From the NCBI GenBank assembly GCA_017302015.1, contig JAFLEE010000015.1, positions 16,176-80,175 of the forward strand: 64,000 bases of DNA. The letters run 5' to 3'. Every line of letters begins with the position of its first letter. The stretch's first letter is position 1. A program made the position numbers and the translations under genes. Shown here in pieces: positions 58,058 through 64,000 of this stretch. The DNA comes from Spirochaetota bacterium (lineage in GTDB: Bacteria; Spirochaetota; UBA12135; COTS27; JAFLEE01). The notes beneath the pieces are model-generated. The model saw nothing but the letters and a program-made list of their open reading frames with translations, was not told the origin of the DNA and did not search any database.

Positions 58058-60472
58058 TCCGGCGTTACTCAAGTAGATCCGAGCCAATTGGAGTGTCTGG
58101 GCTTGGGCCCCCAGGAGGAAGGAGAGTTTGGCGTCGCCCACTTCGTAGTGGATCTTCGCGGGAAAGGCGAACACGAAGGGTTTCCATTCGGCGCCCACCT
58201 CCGCCACCGCGCTCTGGGAAGACGTCCAGGGGGCGGTGTTCTTCTGGAAATCGAAGCCGAGTTTCCCGGGAAGTTCGCCCTCGCTTCGGGCGTAGAAGCT
58301 GAGGAAAAGGAGCTCCCCCTCCCGCACGGGCCGGTCGAGGACCAGGCGCAATCCCGCGGCCCAGGCTTGGCCCTGCTTTTCCGCGACAACCGCGCGCCAC
58401 ACCCGGTCGAAGGCGGGATGGGAGGCGGGCTCCTTTGCGGCCTTGAGCGCTCCGTAAGGCACCACCGCGGAATCCTGGAGCCCCCAACCGCCGGTGCTTC
58501 CCGGGTTTTGGTTGGGTTTGCCGCTCCCGTTGGCGAACCGCAGGCTCACCTCGCTGATCGAAAAGATCCCGTCTTGGTCGCCCGTGAGGATGAAGCGGAG
58601 TTTGGGGTATTTCTTGAAGTCTTTCGGCAGCGTGAAGCGGAGTTCCTTCTTCTCCCAGGCCCCGGTCGGGGAGAGCGGAAACGCTTCGGTGACGGCTTCC
58701 CACAAGTCGGCGACGTGCACCTGGGCCTTCGTCACGCCGCGGCCGCGCATCTGGAAGGAAAGCGCGTATTCGCCCGGGGGCCATTTTTCCTGATAGGCGC
58801 TGCTGTAATGGAGGCACGAGTCGGGGCCAAAAGTACCGCCGACATTCACGGCCCATTGCCCCCGCGGGCCATCCTGGGTGTAGGTGATTTCGGTGTTCGG
58901 GCCGCGGCGCTCGAGGGACCAGGACCTGATGGGATCGATGAGTTCCACCTGGGGGTCGGCGGTGAAGACGGGCGCCGGCGTGAAGACGGGAACCGGGGGC
59001 GCTTTCACGGAAAGGAGGGACGCCGGCACGTCATAATGGAGCGTCTCATCGCGGATGAGTTCGTCGAAGGGCCCGCTCATCTTCTTGGAGGCCGGCGAGG
59101 CGCCGATGCCCACGAAACCGAGGGGGTGCCATCCCCCCTTCCAATAATTCTTCATGGCGAAGCGCACCGACGGCTGGCGACCGCCCTCGGCGTCGAGGAT
59201 GGCCAGGGCGATGACGTAATTCCCCTTCTTGAGCCCCGCGGGCAAGGGGACGGCCTCGTCCACTTCGTAGGTCCTGGGCGGGCTTTCCCACTTTTCCATC
59301 GACTCGTCCCAATTTTCACCGGGCAGCCAAGCCCGAAGATCGGCCTTGAGGTCGGCCTGCCAACGCACCTCGCGGGTGGCGGGATCCAGGAGCGCCACCG
59401 CCACCGGCCACTTGGGGTAGAAGGGCGCGCTGCCATCGTTGCGCACCGCGAAACGCACGCCGAGTTCCCCCGACGGATTCGGGGTCCAGGAGAAGCGCGG
59501 CATGACGAACCGGTAACCCAGAACTTCATTGAGCGCGGCGGCGCCGGCGAGCACCTCCGGATCCTGGTCGTTGAAACCGGAGATCCATCCCATATAACTC
59601 ACGTGGTAGCGGCGGAACTTCCCGGCCATATAGCGGCGGTAGCGTTCGACCGTCATGGTTTCATCGGGGGATTTCCCGAAAGTCTCCTCGGCGCGTTCCC
59701 GGGCGTTCTTCGATTGCCAGTTGTATTCGACCTCGCCCTCGATCGGGGCGCGCAGCCATTGCTTGGGGAAGGTCTTCGTCAGGGCCCAGGTGGGCACCTG
59801 GGGGCCGGGGTCCTGGTCAAACCGCTCGGGCTCCCGGGAATAGGCGGCGAAGGTATCGTAATAGATCCCGAAGCCGGCGCCCATGAAGGGCTCCTCGCCG
59901 GTGCGCACCAGAACCCGCTTATCGGGGAAGGCCGCCAGGAACTCCCGCGTCAGGAGCTCCTTCAGGGCGGCGTCGGGCGAGGGGCTATGCATCTCGCCCC
60001 AGTAGCCGATGAGCCCCATCTGCACATAGGCGATGCGCGGATCCCGGTTCCAGGCGGCGCCCATGCGCTGGATCAGGCGGCGGAGGCGGGCGAGGAAGGC
60101 GTCGCTTCGGTAATCGAAGCGGCGCAGGTCGCCGGGCCAGTACTGCCGGGGGCTGCCCTTATCATCCCGGGAACCGTCCCAATCCAGGTAGACCCGCGGC
60201 ACCAATTTGACGTTCGAGGCGGGGGCGGAGGCCGCGATGTCGTTCAAATAGGAGGTCAGACGCTGCGGGGAATCGGCCTCGCATTTCTCGAGGTCGTTCC
60301 AGCGGACATACACGCGCCAAAGGGGGCTGAACATCTTGTAACCCCGGTCCGGGCGGAACCCCTTCAGGGGATTATGGATGGGACCCGACGGGGCGGGCTC
60401 CACGGTGGCCCATTCGGGCGCGGCGGACAATCCCGCCCAGAGGGCGAGGATCGGCAGGCTTGGGAACTTCAT
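58013..60472 (-). CDS. Secreted DUF4832-like glycosidase-type protein with C-terminal binding module
   Basis: Exported protein of 819 aa; signal MKFPSLPILALWAGLSAAPE. The N-terminal part follows the DUF4874/DUF4832 plan: GPIHNPLKGFRPDRGY, VYVRWNDLEK, and AYVQMGLIGYWGEMHS, whose W-G-E carries a candidate catalytic Glu. A beta-sandwich DUF4832 segment and a CBM-like region (EYALSFQMRGRGVTKAQVHV) follow. The last ~130 residues (LLFLSFYARSEGELPG; LSFLLGAQAQTLQLARIYLS) are homologous to the N-terminal module of the AXE1 protein. The frame is open far upstream, over the AraC gene, but the signal peptide and a TACTAT box fix this start. Substrate unknown. Confidence 0.75.
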   Translation of the reverse strand: MKFPSLPILALWAGLSAAPEWATVEPAPSGPIHNPLKGFRPDRGYKMFSPLWRVYVRWNDLEKCEADSPQRLTSYLNDIAASAPASNVKLVPRVYLDWDGSRDDKGSPRQYWPGDLRRFDYRSDAFLARLRRLIQRMGAAWNRDPRIAYVQMGLIGYWGEMHSPSPDAALKELLTREFLAAFPDKRVLVRTGEEPFMGAGFGIYYDTFAAYSREPERFDQDPGPQVPTWALTKTFPKQWLRAPIEGEVEYNWQSKNARERAEETFGKSPDETMTVERYRRYMAGKFRRYHVSYMGWISGFNDQDPEVLAGAAALNEVLGYRFVMPRFSWTPNPSGELGVRFAVRNDGSAPFYPKWPVAVALLDPATREVRWQADLKADLRAWLPGENWDESMEKWESPPRTYEVDEAVPLPAGLKKGNYVIALAILDAEGGRQPSVRFAMKNYWKGGWHPLGFVGIGASPASKKMSGPFDELIRDETLHYDVPASLLSVKAPPVPVFTPAPVFTADPQVELIDPIRSWSLERRGPNTEITYTQDGPRGQWAVNVGGTFGPDSCLHYSSAYQEKWPPGEYALSFQMRGRGVTKAQVHVADLWEAVTEAFPLSPTGAWEKKELRFTLPKDFKKYPKLRFILTGDQDGIFSISEVSLRFANGSGKPNQNPGSTGGWGLQDSAVVPYGALKAAKEPASHPAFDRVWRAVVAEKQGQAWAAGLRLVLDRPVREGELLFLSFYARSEGELPGKLGFDFQKNTAPWTSSQSAVAEVGAEWKPFVFAFPAKIHYEVGDAKLSFLLGAQAQTLQLARIYLSNAGKGADAQGLLQGGAR

Positions 60473-60799
60473 GCCCCATAGTATCCCCGGGATGCGCCCG
60501 GCGCAATGGACCCTCGTCTTGGGGGATGGAAAAAAGTCCATCGTGCTTGCGGCGGATCGGGCGAGCGTCCGCGGCGGGACAGGAGGATCGGCCACAACGA
60601 CCGGGGGCATCAAGAACCTGCGGGGGACCCCGGGACGATCGGCGGTGCGCCGGTGGATGAGCGCCCGGGGCACGGCGCGGACTTCCGCAAGGATCCACGA
60701 TCGAAGGCCCTGGTTAGAACCGGTCACTTCCCCCGAAGCGAGGCGCGCCCCCTCGATCGGCGCCCATGCGGGGCATGTCAAAATGCCTGGATTCCGGCG
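60473..60799. other. Divergent intergenic region without a recognised gene
   Basis: 327 bp between the DUF4832 gene and the AraC regulator. Apart from the TACTAT box I see no gene, RNA or clear operator. Open frames through it give low-complexity Arg/Gly-rich translations. Confidence 0.5.
60478..60483 (-). promoter_or_regulatory. -10-like hexamer TACTAT before the DUF4832 gene
   Basis: TACTAT on the minus strand ends 5 nt before the ATG at 60472 (spacer GGGGC). Leaderless-type arrangement. Confidence 0.45.
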
Positions 60800-61561
60800 A
60801 TGCGCGATCCTGAGCAGCCTCTCGTCCAACGCGGCGTTTTTCGCCCACGCCGAGCCGCCATGCACTTCCACGAAGCGTGCGAGCTCGTCCTCTATCTCAA
60901 TGGCCGCGGCACCATCAACGCGGGCGACAAGCCGTTCCCCTTCAAATCGGGCACGGTTTGCTACCTTCCTCCGGGCGTCCTCCACAATGAAACCTCCCGG
61001 ACGGGCTACGTGAGTACCTGGACCCAATTCAGCCCCGCGAGGGGCATGCCGCGGCGCGTGCGGGTCTTCCAGGACGGGGCCCACGCGCCCATGCGCAAAA
61101 TTTTCGAAGTGCTGCTCCATGAATACCAGAAGGACCCCGGGGCCCCGAACGCGGCCGGGGAAGCGCTCGTCGACGCGCTCTTGGCGCTCCTCGCGCAGCG
61201 AGACTCCCGGGAGCCCGCCGACACCCACGTATACCACCTCCGTGACCGCATCGTCACCCATTTGGCGGATGCCGACTTCGAATTGGAGGAAGCCATCCAA
61301 CGCCTTCCCTGCTCCCGTGCCCTGGCGTTCCGCCGCTTCAAGGACGCCTTCGGCCTCAGCCCCGCGCGCTTCCTCGTCCAAAGGCGGCTGCATCAGGCGA
61401 GGCAATTCCTCGCCATCCCCGACCTGACAATCCGCCAGGTCGCCCAGCAGGTGGGGTACCGCGACCCCTACCACTTTTCGAAAGCGTTCCGTAAGGAGTT
61501 CGGTTCGCCTCCCAGCGCCTGGCGCGAAGCGATTCTCCCGAAAACCAAGGGAATGCGATGA
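60800..61561 (+). CDS. AraC family transcriptional regulator
   Basis: DNA-binding regulator of 253 aa from ATG (MRDPEQPLVQRGVF). The N-terminal cupin sensor includes MHFHEACELVLYLNGRGTIN and VCYLPPGVLHNETSRTGY. The C-terminal double HTH shows AIQRLPCSRALAFRRFKDAF and IRQVAQQVGYRDPYHFSKAF, the second being the classic AraC signature. The frame is open to 60506 but the upstream part is not protein-like; the true start could still be slightly earlier because no strong ribosome site is visible. Divergent from the DUF4832-AXE1-binding-protein group, which it most likely controls. Confidence 0.9.
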   Translation: MRDPEQPLVQRGVFRPRRAAMHFHEACELVLYLNGRGTINAGDKPFPFKSGTVCYLPPGVLHNETSRTGYVSTWTQFSPARGMPRRVRVFQDGAHAPMRKIFEVLLHEYQKDPGAPNAAGEALVDALLALLAQRDSREPADTHVYHLRDRIVTHLADADFELEEAIQRLPCSRALAFRRFKDAFGLSPARFLVQRRLHQARQFLAIPDLTIRQVAQQVGYRDPYHFSKAFRKEFGSPPSAWREAILPKTKGMR

Positions 61562-61859
61562 CTTGGGAAGTCCCGTCCTGGGTTGCCGTACGCGGATTTC
61601 ACCCGCCTGCTCATTCTGTGCGATCCTCGCCCGGGCGCGCGAAACGCCGCGATTTGGGCGCCTTGCGAGAATTTAGGGAGCCGAACGCGGCGGTTCTCCG
61701 GCCTCGCGCCTCCAGGTGAGGAAGTGTCCGAGGGGGATCCCGCCCGAATGTGCAATTTTTTTTCCCCGGCGATGCCGCCGCGCCCGTTTTCGCACCAGAT
61801 CCCGAGCCCCGTCATAATGGGCGAAGGGGCACAGACCCCAGTTCGACGGAGGAAAACCC

Positions 61860-62741
61860 ATGATGACCTTGAACCGGCCGATGACGGCCCTCGCAGCGCT
61901 TTTGACGCTATTCGGCCTCACCCTGGCGGGTTGCGCCTTCGACCCGAATACCCTGCCGAACGACGCCGACCTCGCCCTCGCCCTGGATGCGAGCGCCGTC
62001 AACCAGGAAGCCGACATCGTCAACGATTCCGCCACCACCGTCCTCGGCGCCCCGGGCCCCGCCTATACCGGCTGGGCGCGCACCGAATGGAGCGTGGCGA
62101 CCAATCGGCGCGAGGTCCTCGACTCCGACCGCGCCGCGGGGACGGCCACCGTGCGCCACACGCGGTCCATCGCGGGGACGCTCAAGGTCGCCAGCAATTG
62201 GGCGGCCTTCGTGGGCGGAACGAACCTCGGGACCAAGGCGTTCACCATGGAGAAAACGCGCCTGCTCACCGCCGAGAAGACCGGGCGCACCTGGAAGGTC
62301 ACCGGAGCCAGTTATGCGGTGGCGACGAGCCCCGATCCCGGCCTGAACCTCGTCGAGGTGAAGATCTACGACGCGTCGAGCGGGGGGAACCTCGTGCAGA
62401 CCATCGACGCGTCCGCCATGACGAACGTGATGAAGCTCGGGGAACTGAGGACCCTCCCGAACGCGGCCACCGTGCGCGTGGAGGCGAAGGTCAGCCGCGC
62501 CCTCGCCACTACGGTGCCCCTCGTCTACCTGCACCACGCCGGGCGCCGGGCCATCCTCTACGACGACGGCGCGAGCGGCGATAGCGTCGCCGGCGATCTC
62601 GTCTACACGGGCGTCTTCCTCGTGGGCCGGGCCGAGTACAAGCAGGTCCATGTCGACGTCATCGACCAGGTTTCGATCAACGATCCGAGCGCGGCCAATT
62701 ACCGGTCGGTGGTGTGGAACCTGGTTTTCAAGGGCCGCTAA
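61860..62741 (+). CDS. Lipoprotein with beta-sandwich (choice-of-anchor X-like) domain
   Basis: Lipoprotein of 293 aa with lipobox LTLAGC, Cys25. The central part is an all-beta domain (TWKVTGASYAVATSPDPG; LVEVKIYDASSGGNLVQTID). The last ~80 residues (LYDDGASGDSVAGDLVYTGV; VVWNLVFKGR) resemble the choice-of-anchor X module, with an acidic DDGxxGDxxxGDxxYTG motif that could bind calcium. It starts after a clear GGAGG ribosome site. It heads a short unit with a small secreted protein and a barrel, echoing the larger surface operon at 22.8-29 kb. Function unknown. Confidence 0.75.
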   Translation: MMTLNRPMTALAALLTLFGLTLAGCAFDPNTLPNDADLALALDASAVNQEADIVNDSATTVLGAPGPAYTGWARTEWSVATNRREVLDSDRAAGTATVRHTRSIAGTLKVASNWAAFVGGTNLGTKAFTMEKTRLLTAEKTGRTWKVTGASYAVATSPDPGLNLVEVKIYDASSGGNLVQTIDASAMTNVMKLGELRTLPNAATVRVEAKVSRALATTVPLVYLHHAGRRAILYDDGASGDSVAGDLVYTGVFLVGRAEYKQVHVDVIDQVSINDPSAANYRSVVWNLVFKGR

Positions 62742-62800
62742 ACCGCGGGCGCGCGGGGCGGGGAGGCGCCGCCATCCTTCCCCGCGGCGCCCCCAGGGGT

Positions 62801-62806
62801 TACAAT
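62801..62806 (+). promoter_or_regulatory. -10-like hexamer TACAAT
   Basis: TACAAT ends 5 nt before the ATG at 62812 (spacer ACGCC). An AGGGG lies upstream of the hexamer, too far to act as a ribosome site. Leaderless-type arrangement. Confidence 0.45.
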
Positions 62807-62811
62807 ACGCC

Positions 62812-63144
62812 ATGGCCTTCGCGCGTCGCTTCGCCCTCGCCCTCATCCTGGCCGGAGCCCCCCTCGCCGCCCTCCCCTTCGACGGCCTCCTCTCCACCAA
62901 TCGGGCGGCTCCCGGGGATGCGCTGACGGTCGCGTTCCCCCTCCTCACCCGTTCCTATCAGATCCAGTTCTTCACCCTCGCTTCCCGCCATCTCGCCACC
63001 CAGTCCACCGGCGCGGAGGAGCGCCGCGACCGTCTTTATGTCACGGTGCGCCTCCCCACCGATGTCTTGCCCGGCCCGATCTGGGTGCGCCTGAAGACCG
63101 ACCGATACGACCGCCGTGCGAAACTCCTCGTCGATGCGCCCTGA
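62812..63144 (+). CDS. Small secreted protein of unknown function
   Basis: Exported protein of 110 aa: signal peptide ARRFALALILAGAPLAALPF, then a compact beta-rich domain (DALTVAFPLLTRSYQIQFFT; YVTVRLPTDVLPGPIWVRLK). No family recognised. The frame is open upstream into the lipoprotein gene, but the signal peptide and the TACAAT hexamer show that it begins here. Its last 11 bases overlap the start of the next gene, so the two are translationally coupled and probably act together at the outer membrane. Confidence 0.6.
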   Translation: MAFARRFALALILAGAPLAALPFDGLLSTNRAAPGDALTVAFPLLTRSYQIQFFTLASRHLATQSTGAEERRDRLYVTVRLPTDVLPGPIWVRLKTDRYDRRAKLLVDAP

Positions 63145-64000
63145 TCGCCTGCGGCGCCTCCTCTTCGCCTGGGCGTTCGCCGCGCTCCCCCTCGCCGGCG
63201 CGAGTTACGGCGGCCTCTTCGACGCCGCCGATGCCCCGGGGGCCGACCCCCTTCACCTGCGGTTCACCCACGCCAGCGAAACCGGGGGGGTCCACGCCGA
63301 GCGGCTGGGGGTGTTGGGCGCTTCGGGGCGGCCTTGGCTCCCGAGTTATGCGTTTGAATACGAATTTACTCACCTCCGCTTCGATGCCGAAGACGAGTCG
63401 CCTTTCCTCTGGCGGTCCCACCGCCTCACCGCCCGCCTCCAACCGTTCCAATGGGGGCCCTGGGGGCTCGAGGCCGCCGGGTCGGGGTGGTTCCAGAGCG
63501 GCGATCTATTCCGTCCGGCGGCCCAGTGGAACGCGGGGGCGCGCACGAGACTCCAGTTCCCGAATTGGGGGTTCGCCCTCGCCCTCGAGACCGACCCCCT
63601 CCTCGCCTTCGGCACCCGCGCCCTCCCGAGCCTGGAGGCTTGGGGGCATTGGAAGGATCGCCTCGGTTTTTCGGGGCGCCTCGCCTATCAGCCGACCCCT
63701 ACCCCCGACGGGTTCTGGACCTCGCTGGCTTGGAAACTCGGGGCCAACCTGACCCTCGCCCGGGAGTACACCCCCTTCCTCGAACTCTCCGGGTTGGGCA
63801 ATGCCCTCGAGATCGCCCTGGGGCTCGATTATCGCGCCCGCCACCTCGCGCCCCTCGCCCCGATCGTCGGCCTGCGCGTCGCCGTGGATCTCCTGTCGGC
63901 CTTGCGCGTCGAGGTCTCGGTCGGATTCGCCACCGGGGCCAAGGCGGCGCCCGCGACGAATGGGGCGGCCGCCCCCGCCCCCCCCACCGCCCCGCGGGGG
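63134..64000 (+). CDS. Putative outer-membrane beta-barrel protein (runs off the window end)
   Basis: 289 codons without a stop to the window edge. The ATG at 63134 overlaps the previous gene by 11 bp. The signal peptide is RLLFAWAFAALPLAGASYGG. The rest has alternating strands with Trp/Phe/Tyr girdles (PFQWGPWGLEAAGSGWFQSG; WTSLAWKLGANLTLA; LEIALGLDYRARHLAPLAPI). It ends, in the window, in an Ala/Pro-rich stretch (AAPATNGAAAPAPPTAPRG) that could be a linker to a further domain. A beta-barrel is likely from composition; I recognise no family. With the lipoprotein and the small secreted protein it forms a three-gene envelope unit. Confidence 0.6.
   Translation, partial: MRPDRLRRLLFAWAFAALPLAGASYGGLFDAADAPGADPLHLRFTHASETGGVHAERLGVLGASGRPWLPSYAFEYEFTHLRFDAEDESPFLWRSHRLTARLQPFQWGPWGLEAAGSGWFQSGDLFRPAAQWNAGARTRLQFPNWGFALALETDPLLAFGTRALPSLEAWGHWKDRLGFSGRLAYQPTPTPDGFWTSLAWKLGANLTLAREYTPFLELSGLGNALEIALGLDYRARHLAPLAPIVGLRVAVDLLSALRVEVSVGFATGAKAAPATNGAAAPAPPTAPRG

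Noticed and set aside
58013..61474. A 1,153-codon form of the DUF4832 protein
   Set aside because: The extra N-terminal part is antisense to the AraC gene; a signal peptide begins at 60472.
1..64000. CRISPR array, tRNA or rRNA genes
   Set aside because: No short regularly spaced repeats with unique spacers, no TPsiC-arm plus CCA-end pattern and no rRNA-like stretch were found by reading.

Overview
The window is GC-rich DNA from a diderm (Gram-negative type) heterotrophic bacterium. The diderm reading rests on several outer-membrane beta-barrel candidates and lipoproteins with lipoboxes. No rRNA, tRNA or marker gene fixes the taxon. The mix of AraC regulators, Gfo/Idh/MocA oxidoreductases, large secreted glycan-active proteins, NHL/FlgD-like surface proteins and PorV-like barrels recalls uncultured PVC- or Spirochaete-like lineages; that is inference only. 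No prophage, transposase, integrase or CRISPR array was seen.

Layout. 1-2.4 kb: partial aldo/keto reductase, Gfo/Idh/MocA oxidoreductase and a divergent AraC regulator. 2.4-7.3 kb: YfhO-type membrane protein, a small unknown, FAD oxidoreductase, TerB-like protein. 7.3-10.1 kb: a minus-strand steroid/terpenoid-type operon (3beta-HSD-like SDR, EthD-like protein, steroid 5-alpha-reductase-like protein). 10.3-11.9 kb: small membrane protein and a GAF/HD-GYP phosphodiesterase. 12-22.6 kb: giant secreted GH20-like protein (frameshifted), two translationally coupled AraC regulators, a divergent GHL6/GH151-like hydrolase, a cupin isomerase-like protein and a solute-binding protein. 22.8-29.1 kb: a compact six-gene surface-protein operon with overlapping or nearly touching genes. 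29.1-33.1 kb: DUF1854-type ABC exporter and a secreted esterase that may start at AUU. 33.1-33.8 kb: tandem ~214-bp repeats, each able to fold into a long hairpin. 33.8-41.5 kb: FAD/Fe-S D-lactate dehydrogenase-like protein, DUF6526-like protein, an unknown, ROK kinase, pectate-lyase-like beta-helix, coiled-coil unknown. 41.5-48.8 kb: GH78-like rhamnosidase, a large unknown probable hydrolase and two Gfo/Idh/MocA oxidoreductases. 49.2-54.4 kb: a secreted C25-like (probably inactive) multidomain protein and a divergent DUF2341/LamG protein. 54.4-61.6 kb: solute-binding protein, AXE1 esterase, DUF4832 protein and a divergent AraC regulator. 61.8-64 kb: lipoprotein, small secreted protein and a beta-barrel cut by the window end.

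How it works together. Most of the window looks like machinery for sensing (AraC), degrading (GH20, GH78, GHL6, AXE1, DUF4832, beta-helix), capturing (two solute-binding proteins without adjacent permeases) and metabolising (Gfo/Idh/MocA, ROK, cupin) decorated glycans. A separate theme is envelope building (NHL/FlgD/PorV module, DUF1854 exporter).

The most unusual signals are: TAnnnT -10-like hexamers lying 5-8 nt before the start codon of at least seven genes, suggesting leaderless mRNAs; the hairpin repeats with a compensatory base change; a carbohydrate-binding-like module shared by two adjacent genes; and the compact surface operon.
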